A stretch of 64,000 nt of DNA from Isoperla grammatica (Eukaryota; Arthropoda; Insecta; Plecoptera; Perlodidae): positions 22,971,092 through 23,035,091 of the forward strand of contig OX246746.1 of NCBI GenBank assembly GCA_945910005.1, written 5' to 3'. The notes beneath the pieces are model-generated. The model did no database searches. It saw only the letters and a list, made by a program, of their open reading frames with translations, and was not told where the DNA came from. Of this stretch, positions 1 to 13,135 are shown in pieces; the first letter of the stretch is position 1; the number at the start of each line of letters is the position of its first letter. The position numbers and the translations under genes were made by a program.

Positions 1-2113
1 TCATTGTTATTATATTCGGTGTATTGTAGATTTGTGATTCCATATTAGTGTATTATCACTGATTTTCTTTCACACTTTTGGTAAGTGATTTTTTTTACTA
101 TGATGGTTATCTAAATAAATTTGCCGCTATTCCGTGTTGTTTTCAAACACGGCAGAGAATGTGCCATTGTTATAGTGTAGGGCCTGAACTGTGAGTGAGA
201 AATTAATAATGGGAAGGAAATCAGGCCTCAAGTTAACGGCTAGAAGGAAAAAAAGAAGGCTTCCTGAGGCTTCACGGAACCGCTGGAAAGTGGAAAGTAC
301 AACCAGGTATAGATAGACATCTTCATAATTATTGTGGTACTACGGCCTAGTAAGAAAACAAATTCCTGATTTACATAAAAGCGTATCACATTACACTATC
401 GTTGACTGTTATTTGTTCTGTGTGCAGAAAATAACCCTTTAGAAGTGTTAAAATGAAATGAAAACGTTTCTTGGGTTAAGGTTATATGATGCATAATCGT
501 TTTATTTATTTCTTTAGGGTCACTGATCAGGAAAGTGTGACCCCATTCTCGGTAGCCAACAGCTCGGTCACTGTGCAACTTCTGGTGTATTTGACATTAA
601 AGTAGTAGAGGATATTGTAAACACTTCTTCGGGTAAATTCGTTGTTACGGACACAGACAAATGCAGTAATGAAAGGTAATCATCCACCAATCGTTTCTGT
701 TGAAGTAAATGTTACAATATAAAATTTAAGATTCGTTTTATCAGTGTTCACAGTGGCGGCACCCGTAGGGTGACCAGACGTTCCGAAAAATGCGGGTCAG
801 TCCCGAATCGACCCAAGTGTCCCGCGTCCCGAAATGTTACAATGGGGAACATGCATAACTTCTTTTTAGCATTTTACTAGATTAAGATTAACGTCCTGAA
901 TACAAAAATATTTTATTTCGGTGACATAGAATTAAGTTTCATTTATAAAAACGAGCTGAAAGTTTCACACATATTTATGGCGGGAAAAACGGGGCATACG
1001 TCACTTGCCATGTATCAGCAATCAACCAATCAAAGAAAGATAAATAACATAATGCTTATTTGGAAATTATCATATCCAAAATCATATAAAATCGAATTAA
1101 TGTCTAGTAAGCGTAGTAATTAATTTTGAAGCCCAGTTACTATAAAAACAATAATACCAAACCTATTTTCATAGAATATCAGTAAATATTGGGTGTTGTT
1201 ATTCATATAAAGCAGACTTGACAACGGCTTGCGTAAAAATTTTGACAAGGTTAGCTTGATGACCTTGAAAATGTGATTGTTTCGTCTAGGAGGCGGTGGC
1301 AAAGTCCAAGGAGGTTATATGCAAAGTCATTCATATAAGCAGTGATTTTCATGGCATGTGACGTCACATACCGTTTAAAAATAATAGTGCGGGAAACAGA
1401 TAATCAAAATCTTTGAACATGTATAGAAGAATAATGAGTTAATTTTAAAACTTTTAAATTAGGTTTGTGATGTCTTCAGATGAATAACAATATATTCCAC
1501 GTACTTTCAGAGCTGTAGAAAATTCATGCAAGTTCCCTATTCGGGGCGCCTTTTAGTTTTGTCCCGAAATTGGTAAATTCACGATTGTCTTTGATTTGCG
1601 TTTAAAAATTACAATTTTCAACGAGAAAAAACGAAATTACGTGAAGGCAAACAGTTAGTGGTAAATGTAATTTCGCGCTGAACTTTAAAATACACAGGAC
1701 GAGTTTTAAGCCTTTGCTATTTCCAGAAGAGATATTGTGTTAAAAAGTAAACATTTCTGAAAAATATGTTTAATTGTAACTAATGAGATTAATTGAATTT
1801 GTATCAAGTTGTATTTCAAATGTTAGAAGAATTTTTTACTTTTGTGCTACCATTATTATTGTGTTTATTATTTAATAATTATTAGGCCCAACCCATTCCA
1901 TATTTTTCATGTCTCAAACAGTATATTCAGTTAATATATTGGTATAGCAAAGCATATTATTAATTTATATATAATCAGTTCCGATAATATTGATAACGTA
2001 AAGTTCACTTTTGAGTATTGAGTATTTTTGCAGATTTATGTGCTAATCATGGACATTTATTTTCTAGATCTTTAGAAAAAATAGTCTGGCAAATTGCATT
2101 GCATCAACACTTA
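1..2113. other. Non-coding AT-rich sequence with a transposon-end fragment
   Basis: No coding region is supported. At 766-780 the motif TAGGGTGACCAGACG is followed by GGGTCAGTCCCG-type sequence, a style seen at ends of hAT-like elements. No matching right end is seen nearby. A CRE palindrome TGACGTCA occurs at 1359-1366. Confidence 0.4.
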
Positions 2114-2292
2114 TGGCTAAATGCATAGTTGTGACTGAAGCCTTCCTCAACTCAGCCTCTCCTCAGCCTCGCCCAATCGCCAATCACAAGAGCCCTCCCT
2201 CCACAAGGTATGCCGTTCCGTGACTACTGGTTGAGCGAGGCTGAGGAGAGACCGAGTTGAGGAAGGCTTGAGTCACGACCATGGATTTGACC
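2114..2292. mobile_element. Foldback (inverted-repeat) element, about 60-bp arms
   Basis: The left arm 2114-2176 and right arm 2231-2292 are near-complementary, including GCCTTCCTCAACT and CTCTCCTCAGCCTCG on the left. A 54-bp spacer separates them. No open frame is present. This is a MITE-like or foldback insertion with diverged arms. Confidence 0.75.
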
Positions 2293-4510
2293 CTCAGTGC
2301 TACTGCTACGTTATCAATTATTATTAGGTATTAATAACCATGTGCCCCTATACCATTTATATAGTGTTATTGTAAATTGTGATTTGTGATTGAGAAGTGT
2401 AGACAGGGTACATAAAGGTATAATGCTCTTTTTAAAAGTAATAGGCTACTTCTATAATGAAGCAATTATCCTATTGATATTTGTATTCTCCCCACGGAAT
2501 AAAAATCTAAAAAATGTAAATGTCGAGTAAGAGGATTAAAATCCCTTAAAAACCACTGTCCCCGTTTCACTTTCAGCGAACATTTGACCTCCGACAGTGT
2601 TTACACCTGCATTAGGTTAGGTAAAAAAAGTGTTCCGAAATTCAGTCCTAGCCATCTGGTCACGATACGGGGAGACCCATCCAAAAAGTTTCGTTCCAAC
2701 CTTTTATTGGCCCCTGGCTATCTATGCAGGAATTCTATCAACAGAAATAAATATATATGTATTTTCTAGCTCAAGACTCGGATGGCTTTTATGTATGACG
2801 CAATTGCCAGCCCTATTCCTCCTCCATAACCCCCCCCCCCCCCCCCCCCCCCCATGGCCACGAGGCACATCACCCAGCCGCTTGCGCTCAACTCCATCGC
2901 ACGCAACCTTGAAACTTTGGTAAATGGTCCCGTTTTCCTTCATCGCTTCCGTCCATAAGCTCGACTAGGATGTTACAGTACACATAAACGTAACACCCCT
3001 CACTAACATTGAGTAGTTTACACTAATGCACACTCTGTAAACAGAAAGTACGACGTTAAAGACCAATAAATAAATAAATTAAAAAAAATAAAATAATAAT
3101 TGGATTTATTGACAAATTTTGGTACGTAGAAAGGCTACATAAACAATAAACCTTTGAGGTGTCTCACTTGTAATTTTCCTTTAGACCGGGTTTGAACAGT
3201 AGCTGTGGCTCAGCGCTCCGGAGGCGTCTGCAGGCGCTGTTCTTGCTCTACAGTACACTAACATTAGACTTGGAATGTTTTACAGTGTTTACAACTGCAA
3301 AATGTTTTTAATTTGGAGACATTGGACACGAATACAGACAAGTTTAAACAAGGCATATGAACATAGCGTATACGTACTGAATGTTTTCGTTTTTTTCTGC
3401 CTGGAGGAGGGGGGGGGGGGGGGGGTTATGGGGGCAGGGGCGAGCACGCTGATCGTCCCTTTGCTAAACCCCTGCACGATTATGCTATTTCAATTAATGT
3501 ACGTAAATGATGCCCTTGAATTAGTATAGATTTTAGCCAATAATGGTGTTCTTTAAATTTTTGATATGTATCAATATATAAGAGAACCCTTACATTACTC
3601 GACGCCAGTGAAGCACCCCCGACCAGGTTGTTGTAACATACTACCAGATATAAATTAAAGTACGCTGTCTCCTATGAGCAAATCATTGTTGGAAATAGTC
3701 AGTGCATCAAGGTAAACAGATTTATGTACAAGAGAGGTAATAAAAACCTACACTCATAACTCGTTATAGTTTGGACCTAAATATGTCTATACATATGAAA
3801 CGTTGATAAACATATTGTAGACAATACTTTAAACTTGATAATATTAATATCAGTAACTATGAATAAATAATACTATGCAGAAAATAAACAAATTTGTCTC
3901 AGGTTTTGGGTTTTTCGAAGTTTCAGCGTAAACAATACACAATCTACAATGTCACGCACCTTATACCGTATGTGTACTTTCTACGCTCATCCAAGATAGT
4001 CACAAATTGTATTTCAAACTGATATTTGAAGTACGCCTAGTTATTAATTGTACATTTTTCTCGCATTTTCAATGTTCGTGTGACAAGAAACAATCAATTT
4101 TAAAATTGATTCAACAACTGTAATAGTTGACCAGAAAAAGGAAATAAAATGAAAAAGGTTTCTTGGTGACAGATGTAATTATCAGAATTTACTGGTACGC
4201 TCATCATGCATCACGAGATGCATTATTCACTACGTTCTATTCTTTAGTATTTACTTATGATTTATATTTCCTGAAATTGCTATTTTCGAACGCACGTATT
4301 ATCTGTCAATTATCACATGACAAATTACCAATCAAGTCAATATTGGCAAATTATTTCAAAGGGCTAAATGAAATTATATTTTAAACCCAATGATGTAACT
4401 GAGTTTTCTAGGTAGGCTAATCGTAGAAAACCAGCCGGCTAGGGCTATAGGGGTGAAGTTGACGCCTTTTACCGGTACGCGCGGCTACTACCGGCCGAGA
4501 AAAGACCTGT
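2293..4510. other. Intergenic, no gene seen
   Basis: It contains the poly-C run at 2830-2853 and a 17-base poly-G run at 3409-3425, with short AAATAAATA tracts near 3065-3100. Small open frames here depend on the homopolymers and are not credible genes. Confidence 0.5.
2830..2853. repeat. Poly-C run (24)
   Basis: An uninterrupted run of 24 C residues lies in otherwise mixed sequence. Such runs recur through the window on both strands. Lengths in the assembly may be unreliable. Confidence 0.9.
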
Positions 4511-4762
4511 GTTATTATAGTATATTATACTATATTATATTATATTATAATATATTATATTATATTATATTATATTATATTATATTATATTATATTATAT
4601 TATATTATATTATATTATATTATATTATATTATATTATATTATATTATATTATATTATATTATATTATATTATATTATATTATATTATATTATATTGTAT
4701 TGTATTGTATTGTATTGTATTGTATTTTATTGTATTGTATTATATTATATTTATAATATATA
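4511..4762. repeat. (ATATT)n pentanucleotide array
   Basis: About 250 bp of ATATT units, with a block of (TATTG) variants at 4696-4740. The variant block is contiguous, which suggests local expansion of a point-mutated unit. Confidence 0.95.
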
Positions 4763-7700
4763 AAATAATTTAAGATAATGGCCTAAATAGAATAACAGAT
4801 AAACGGTTTAAAACCGATTATGTATAAGCAACGCTTTTTGTTTCCAGTTACTCGAAACTATCAAGAAATATGAAGAATAATACTATTACAAGAATCCTGT
4901 ATCTTTACTACTGAGCTTCGCTTCCGCGCATGCACACAATATGCTCTTTGTTTGTATCTCGACCTTGAGTTGTTATCGCATAGGGTCTCCTAACATTTCT
5001 GGAGAGAGGCACAGGGGGAACTGGCATTAATGTCTCTCTCTCTGTCTTTGTCATAGCGTCGTCCTTTGCACAAAGGAACGCCCACAAGTCTTCCCCTCTT
5101 CCTCAGCCCGCTACCGAAATCCACGATACCCCCATCTCCGGCGGAGTCTTAAACTAGAATACTTCAAATGTATTATAGTTTATGTTTTTATTGAAAAAAA
5201 TTGTTATTATCATATACAATCTTTGATAAATTACAAATAAAGAAGCATTCCTCTGCGCTCGTTGCTCTTCGAGATAAAACAAGATGTTATTGTTATGAAA
5301 ATGATGCAAACATTTTTAGTATTGATCTACACAAAATGGTTTATTATCTAACAAAGTTCACCTGATATCCTGCTAGAGATAACGTAACATTATGTAATAG
5401 CCCAGCAATAAGTGAGCTATAACTAGCACTGCTGAAACCTTTTACGAGGAAAATTATGCTGTTTAGTAAGTTAGAGCCTCCAACCAACTTTCCCTATGTT
5501 ACATGTTAATATTATGTACTCATACCTCCGTCCACAAGCGCGCCTATCATCCGTTACGTAATCTATATTGTGGATACCGAATTTTGTGTGAACGATCCAG
5601 TATTATATATATTTTCCCTTTTAGCCAGCGAGATAAAATGATATTCTCACCATAAAAGTCACTTTGTTCTATCTTGGAAGTATTTCGTTATGTAAGGTTC
5701 TGTATTATACACACCTTGTGTAAAGAATTACCAAAACAATGCGTTCAATTTCTAAAAAGATTGTTTCTAGACTAGCCATAACGAGTTCCCAGCGTCTCTA
5801 ACAAGGTGATAGATGACGTGATAACAGCATGAGCATCACAGTAAAGATATCTGCAATGAAGTGGAAGAAAATAGATTCTTATTCTTGAAAAATGTACTGA
5901 ACGGTAAGAAAGAACCTTTAAAAATATTACTTTTTGGATTAACACGTTTGCCCGATTCCGCTGCCGTCGACTTCATCTCTTTTATTGCGAAATCTGAGGA
6001 TTTAAAAGCAAAAGCACAAGGTTCAAGGTAAAAAATATATAAATATAACTTTTCGTATTTTTAATAATCATATATGCGTGAGTTAGGATGTCAGTGCTTA
6101 CTGGTAGATGGAGTCTATAGACTCCACGTTATTACGTATATGCAATAACGTGGACGTCGTTCCCGTGGAAACCGACAGTTAAGAGAAAACAAACATGTCA
6201 GTACCATATGCCTCCTGCAATCCTGCATTTCTCAAATGAACGAATCTATATCTAAGCTTCCGAACGAAGCTTAGCTAGTCATCACTTTACACTAGTGTAA
6301 GGCAGTGTCAGTGCTGAATCATTCTTTAGTACCCGTGTAAGTCAGTGTATATATTTGTATGGCATTCGCCTCTAATCATAATTTCACCAGTGTAGCCAGT
6401 GCAGGATATATGTGCACTGGCGATTTAACTAGTGTAAGAAAATATAATATCGCATATTGTGAATAATAATAATAATAATAATAAAAATAATAATAATTAT
6501 AAAAAGAATACATAATACTAAGTGTGTATGACATTCTTGCTGACAACAAACTTCATCGTGCCTCGTATAAGTTGTCGTTTAGTCCACGTTAAGATTTAGG
6601 ATTATTCCGTAATATGTGATCAAACCAAAATCAAAATCTCAAAATATTTCAGGCATATGTATGGTACTTACGAAACCACATATATATAATCCTATTTTAC
6701 ACTTTTTCAATCATTATCGTAAGACGTTGGTAAACAAAATACTTTTGGAACAACCTCTTTCGCTAATATTGAAACCAGACCGTTTCGTCTTAAATCGGAA
6801 AACATCTTCGTTCTAAAATCCCACCGATGGTAGCTCGTTTTATTGTGAGTTATTATCTTGTTATTCCTCCTTTCATTTGTGCCGTTACAATCTTTTGATA
6901 GCCCCCCTTTCAGGATTACATAATATCTTTATATGCTTTGGTGAAAGTTCAGCTCAAGATAAAAATCCACCCCAATCACGCGAACAGCAGTAAGTATCTT
7001 TTATGCAAGTTCGATTTACGGTCGCCGAAAGTTTGGCAAAGAGACATCCTGGCAGGGAGATGGAAGAGAAACATTGCTGGGGGTGATAGGGGGGAGGTAG
7101 GGGGGGGGGCTGGCGCCTCACCGTCGCCATCGCCAACAAAAGTTTGGACAAAAAAGTCCAGTTCAATACCCTCTCTATTATCCGGAAAATAATATATGTG
7201 AAATACAACGAGGTTGGAGCTAGACTTGTGTATGCGTAGCTGTTCAGGGGGCGCTGTAGATGCAGAGTGCTGACACATTTCATGGACTGTTACCTCTATG
7301 GATGCACGGCTCTCACCAGACAGTACACTTTCTTGTATAGTACGGCAGATACAATCATGTTATTGAAAATACTTTTCCTAGCTTACAGATATACTAGAAA
7401 ACGGATCAGGACTATTGTGTGACTTTTTTTGTGTAACCTTATACGAATTCTAACTGAATTCGAATTTTTTATACTGAATGTAATGTAATATTGAATGAAC
7501 ATCTATGTTTTGACCCAATCTTACCAAAACTTATACTAATACTTCAATAGACGCCACGCTATAACACAGGAAACATGTCATTGAATGTCTGGCGACAGCC
7601 ACGCCTCTCTAGGCGAACAAGTCTACTCGCCGCTTCTAGGTTGGCCGTATTTTCATTTTCACCTCCGAATTCTCAAGATTTTAATACACATAATTCAATT

Positions 7701-7830
7701 TTGTATTAAATGAATGATTTGTATATTTTGATAATTATTAAAGTTTATATTTGACACATTGGTATAAAATGTATTGCACTGTAGAAATTGTAAGCAAGTG
7801 AACACCATCTAACTTACGTTTCATGACTAC
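4763..7830. other. Intergenic, no gene seen
   Basis: AT-rich sequence with a short (AAT)n tract at 6463-6483 and a G-rich patch at 7080-7110. The 4990-5150 segment is more GC-rich and resembles transposon debris, but I cannot classify it. Confidence 0.4.
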
Positions 7831-8013
7831 AGTGTATTGCAATGAATCTGTGGTCCTAGGATCCCGCCCACCTTCCCCTACTTCACTCCATACCTCGAAT
7901 CGCCGGCTCGGCGGGTAACCCCTCGCGGCTGGCTCGAGCCGGCGATTCGAGGTATGGAGTGAGGTAGGGGAAGGTGGGTGGGATCCTAGGACCACAGATT
8001 CATTACAATACAC
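7831..8013. mobile_element. Foldback element, about 79-bp near-perfect arms
   Basis: The left arm 7831-7909 (AGTGTATTGCAATGAATCTG onward) is the near-exact reverse complement of 7936-8013, with a 26-bp GC-rich loop. Only a few mismatches separate the arms. It has no coding capacity. It reads as a recent MITE or foldback insertion. Confidence 0.85.
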
Positions 8014-10155
8014 TTTTTAGTGCAAGCAACTGCCGTGCTATGCTACCTAGACTCACTGTGAACGTGTCAGTCCATCTGGCCGTGTTTGTTAGTGACAAGT
8101 CAATCTACCAGGTTCTTCATGCGCTGCGTGTTAAACCTATGTACTATGTATACTAATACCATGATAAACGTAAACGCAAAGAGTCAAAGCGCTATCACGC
8201 CAATGGCTTTGCCACGTCAATCGTGTATAAATATACTGTCAAACGTTAATCGAGCGAATACAGAGTTTAAATAAAGTGACAGTTTATGTTTATGGAAAAT
8301 AGCACAATAAAAAGATCAAAGGCCTAATTAGTACAATTTAAACAACGCATTTTGCCACAAAATTTTCTAAATTAATGTTTATCAAAATGTTTCAGCATTT
8401 TACAGGAAATTGAGTTCATACTTATGTTCAGGCATTATATTATACTTGACACCAAGTTATTAGCATTTATTGACTTCAATACTAGTCTTATGATTTTCTT
8501 TGCAAACTTTGATTTTCTCAGTTCGGCCATTTCATACTTAATGCGTTTTGGCTTTGGGCCCTCATCCTTAACTACTAGTGTTGTTTTCTCTTGTACACCA
8601 ACGTACAATATCTTGTGCATCATCTTGCATAGAATATATTGTAAATTTCGAAACTAACTAATTTGGGTGGCCATGTTTCGTTTTGAAACGTAACTCCTCA
8701 ATGGATGTGCTGGCTAAACTTTGCTTCTTTTACTTTTCATCATAATCAAATGGGAATATTTCTTCCCCACAGAACAGAAACTATTTTACACGGTTATATA
8801 ACATTATGGATATTAAATTTGAGGTACGCTGTCGTACGAAAAACTTCAAAACTGCAGAGCGTAATTATATTTCCTATATGTCGCGCTTTGGATTAGGGCC
8901 AAGTATTTCGTCTAGCCGTTGGCCATATTCTGTTTGGCTTAGGATCGTGCTATAAAATTGTCTGCCAGACTACTTATCATAAACAAACTATTCCAGATAT
9001 GTATGTCTATTGCAAGGCCGTTCTCACGCGGATGACTTTTCCTGTGGAGGTTTCAAAGTCTTGTGGCTAAACTCCAGGAGAAAAATCTTAGAAAATCCCT
9101 TATTTCAACAAAACTTTCCTCAAACCGTTTCATAATAATAGCCCATCTAAAAACCAATTCTACTTACTTTAAGTAACAATATCTCAACCATGTTTTCATA
9201 TGATTTTTTACCGTTTGTGTAAGATGTCTTTTACGTTCTCATTCATTTAGGCCTGATATTATGATGGCCCGCTACGTTTTTAGTCAGGGGCTAACTTGTT
9301 TTCTCCGTGGAAACAACGCTTCTGATTGGTGGTTGCCATGGAGACAACAAGTGAGTCCCGGGCTAAATATTTAGCGAGCCGTTATAATACCGGGTCTTTG
9401 ACTCTTATCTCACCGGTACATTGCGTAGGGCCTAGGCTACATATTTCGAGCTCTCACTTTCTACAGAAAATAGGTACAATATAAGTGGATTTTATTAGAC
9501 TCTCTTAGACTCTCACTCATTTCATTAAGCATATTATAATGCTTCGATTTTAGCTCAAGGGTTATTCGTTATTGTTTAAGTGTTATTCTGCTTTGTAAAA
9601 ACCAAACAATACATATTATTTCAAATTTATTACATATAAACAAATAATATTGTTGTATCGATATTTCTGATTATAGCCAATGTTAAGGGGTTTTTGTAAG
9701 ATACATATAATACAGACAATACAGATTGTCACCCGGACATTTTGCTACAAATAAAATTAACTAGAAACAATCTTACTGCTCCACTTTCCAGGGGGATAGA
9801 CATTATATTACCTAAATCCTCTTAATAAAAACCCCTCTTGCAAATCATGAAGCGTTAACTTTATCAACTGACGTCTTTCGGACACCCACAACATAAAGTT
9901 ACTGTTTCCAACTTTAGGAGGAATATCTAGGGCAATTATTATCGGCCTATTTCTCTACTAAGTACTTCGTCGAAACGATAGAAAAATAATCACCAAGTTT
10001 TACTCATCACTCATTCCCTGTGACAGCAGCTTCTAATCCAATTTACTGTATTGACTGATCAGTTAACGCTTGAAATACTGGATGTCAGTCTATGCTGGGT
10101 TTCATTCAAACTTAAGTAAACTTTAATGTGTAAGTTTCACTAATGAGTAATTATT

Positions 10156-10161
<6 letters not shown>
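8014..10161. other. Intergenic, no gene seen
   Basis: AT-rich sequence apart from the candidate X-box near 9332. No splice-linked open frames, RNA genes or clear mobile elements were found. Confidence 0.4.
9325..9345. promoter_or_regulatory. Candidate CCAAT box plus RFX X-box
   Basis: ATTGG at 9325-9329 is followed at 9332-9345 by GTTGCCATGGAGAC, which fits the RFX X-box pattern RYYNYY-N(1-3)-RRNRAC. Another TGGAAACAAC lies just upstream. No downstream gene could be modelled, so this may be a chance or decayed site. Confidence 0.25.

Positions 10162-10201
<40 letters not shown>
10162..10201. repeat. (AT)n microsatellite
   Basis: About 40 bp of AT dinucleotides adjoin the left arm of the large palindrome that follows. 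The right arm is also followed by a shorter ATATATA tract. Confidence 0.9.
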
Positions 10202-10203
<2 letters not shown>

Positions 10204-10221
10204 TTTTCAGGTTTTCGCGGA

Positions 10222-10543
10222 CATATGTGTACCTGTTGCAACTTTCTGGGGATTGTTGCCGCGAACAATGTACTAAAGAAGGAGGCACTGACTTACCCTT
10301 CCCTTCCTGACGTTTCGGGAAAGTCACATCTCCCATCTTCAGAGGCCCTCACTCGACGATGTGCATCTCGAGCTTCAGTTCGCGGCTTCGAAGCTCGAGA
10401 TGCACATCGTCGAGTGAGGGCCTCTGAAGATGGGAGATGTGACTTTCCCGAAACGTCAGGAAGGGAAGGGTAAGTCAGTGCCTCCTTCTTTAGTACATTA
10501 TTCGCGGCAACAATCCCCAGAAAGTTGCAACAGCTACACATAT
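10222..10543. mobile_element. Large near-perfect palindrome, about 157-bp arms
   Basis: The left arm 10222-10379 and right arm 10388-10543 are almost perfect reverse complements around a loop of about 8 bp. The arm includes GACGTTTCGGGAAAGTCAC and CTGTTGCAACTTTCTGGGG. Both strands carry equivalent open frames only because of the symmetry. AT tracts flank both sides, as expected of insertion into a TA-rich target. It reads as a foldback or MITE-type element. Confidence 0.9.
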
Positions 10544-11338
10544 ATATAATATAGTTAGACGTTTAGTATTACTTCTAAACGTCCAAACACAAAAATCTTG
10601 TATTCAGAAATTAAACTGAACCCTGGCACTTTTGCCTGACACACAATGGAGAAGAAATGGTGTAGGTATAGACGGCGTATGAGCCGTAATGGGGAAGTTA
10701 CAAACTGAAGGCTATATTATAATGTTTGTTCGTAGAAACTCCTGTTATAGAGGTTATAGCTTGCCCGGTGTGAGTGTGCGTGTACGTATGGATATTTTAA
10801 GAAAGTATAAGTTTAAAGGCTTGTTAAAAGTTAACGAAAATTTGTTACTTATGTATTCATGGCAAATAAAAAACGAATAATTTATTTTAATAAAGTACTT
10901 ATAAATTAAAAAATGTTTTACTTTTCCTTACGTCTTCAAGACAAATATTATACACTGAATTGAAAATGGTTGTAGTGTTCGATTTGTTGTAGAATGACCC
11001 CCCAGTGAAATATCCACCTCCATTTTCTTCTAAACTCTAAATCCCACAAGTTAATATTTGCTCTGTAAATTGCAAGAAAGTAAAGAACATATTCATTTGA
11101 TATCATGTCCACTGGGAAGCTATGATTACATGAAGGGAGGAAATAAGCCTCGACTCCAAGCAAGAATACTTTCTGACACGATTCTAGTTTATCTACATTT
11201 CCCTAGATAGCTTATCTGCGTTAGATCCATTCCGTAGTCCTCCAACATTATTAGCCCAGTTACTTTATGGGATTTGACCTGGCATAAGTAACATATCTTA
11301 TTTTTGATTGGAGTCTCCTCGTAGATTGATGAAGAATC
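10544..11338. other. Intergenic, no gene seen
   Basis: No coding region, RNA gene or repeat could be supported. Two short open frames of 63 and 71 codons lack codon or motif support. Confidence 0.4.
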
Positions 11339-11939
11339 ACGGGGAGCAGTGGCGTAACGCAATTTGTCTGGGCCCCCCGCAAGAATCGTTTCAGGCCCCC
11401 CATAAGGGCTAGTGGCGTATCGAAAAATTCACAGTGGTGGAGGGGGGGGGGGGGGACTGAACATCCTAAACATTTAGGGGTCTGGGGCGAAAGTCCCAGT
11501 CGGGGGGGGGGGGGTCATATTTGACGTTTTACACGCCTGTAAACACGTTTCAGAATCGTACAATGATCCAAGATAATATGATAGTTTTCCCCCGTCCGGG
11601 CCCGTGGTAGTATTTGGCGTGTAGGTAATAAGAAGGTTCAAGATATTCATGATAATATATAGTTTCTTATAGGCAGTGCCGATCGTAAGACGAGAGAAAA
11701 GAGGAACCCCCAGACCCCTTCCACTCGTAAGCTTTTTTAAATATATTCCTCCAACTTGTCCCATTCCTCCAACTTCCTCCACCGTATGGCCCCGGAAAAT
11801 AGGTCCAAGTTGACAACATTTGAAATTTGATGACGAAAAAACAAGATCTGTACGTCTGGCAAACCGGGCCCCCCTAGTCAGCGGGCCCCCCCCGCTTCGC
11901 GGGGGCGGCGGGGGTCTCCTTTACGCCACTGACGGGGAG
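11339..11939. mobile_element. Non-autonomous hAT element with 8-bp target-site duplication
   Basis: The element spans 11347-11931 (585 bp). It begins CAGTGGCGTAA and ends TTACGCCACTG, an 11-bp terminal inverted repeat. Both sides carry the identical 8-bp direct repeat ACGGGGAG (11339-11346 and 11932-11939). An 8-bp duplication and CAGTG...CACTG ends are the hallmark of hAT transposition. No transposase frame is present. The interior has two poly-G runs and GC-rich GGGCCCCC segments near both ends. Confidence 0.9.
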
Positions 11940-12160
11940 GGCAGCTAATATTCTTTGAATACATTATTACTCTTGAATCGCTCTTGACTTCTTCGTTAGA
12001 CAGACGTGTCTTTCATCCTCTCAAGGCTGCTAAGCATAAAGACAAACACGATTTTCTATTCTATGGTCAAGATTGTATCAATATTTCAAGTACTCTAGAG
12101 GGAGAGCAAACAAGATCTTAGCATAATCTATTTCGGAGGCTTTCACGGCCGGAGTCAACT

Positions 12161-12251
12161 ATACTATCGTGGTTTTCCGGGTACAGCCGTGTCAAAAGGT
12201 GGAACCAACCCACCTTTTGACACGGTTGTACCCGGAAAACCACGATAGTAT
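12161..12251. mobile_element. Hairpin, 42-bp arms with 7-bp loop
   Basis: ATACTATCGTGGTTTTCCGG onward (12161-12202) is the reverse complement of 12210-12251 with one or two mismatches, around a 7-bp loop. GGCTTTCACGGCCGGAGTC lies just outside the left arm. It is a foldback remnant or the end of a larger element. Confidence 0.8.
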
Positions 12252-12545
12252 AAGATCTAAGCATCTTTATTAGCATCATTGCAAACATGAGGCGCAGCCG
12301 GTGAGTTGGGTATACCTCCTTGGGGTGACCGGTAACCGAAAGGGCGCTCTCTTGCACATCTTTTATCGTTTCTTTATTCATCTCATACAGCCACCATCTT
12401 TTTTCTTCAAACTTTCTCATTCTTCTTGTACATACTTGCAGACCCTCTTTGCGACGTGAACGGCCATATCCCCAAGTGGATGCCTTTATGACGACCCCAG
12501 TGGAGTGTGATGGATCGGATTCTACCGACGCTATAATAGTCCTAA
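12252..12545 (-). other. Open frame of about 100 codons, unrecognised, possibly retroelement-derived
   Basis: On the minus strand from about 12545 to 12252 there is a stop-free stretch with normal-looking composition (Trp, Met, Glu and Arg all present), unlike the AT-rich surroundings. It includes RMRKFEEKRWWLYEMNKET. It is joined in frame to the translated (TAAA)n repeat, so any start is artificial. I do not recognise a domain. It may be a fragment of a retroelement body or of a host retrocopy. Confidence 0.25.
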
Positions 12546-12828
<283 letters not shown>

Positions 12829-13135
12829 GTGAGACATTAAAATAAAAACACGAGGCGCAAAACCAAAATATAGTCCTAAGTCAATCAAATTTCACTTCAC
12901 TTCTGCCAAAGACATTGAAGTTAAATCTAGAAAACTTTATAATTAAATCCTGTGAATATGTACTCAGCAACATATGAATCAAGGATACAACAAACACCTT
13001 CATTATCCTAACGTGTACTGTGCATCTTGGTGCAAAAAATGACGGTGTGTTTATTGTTTGTGATTAATAGATAGCTACAAAATCTTATACTTAAATATAA
13101 CAGGGTTGGTTGGTTGTATGAGATTTTTTGCCGTG

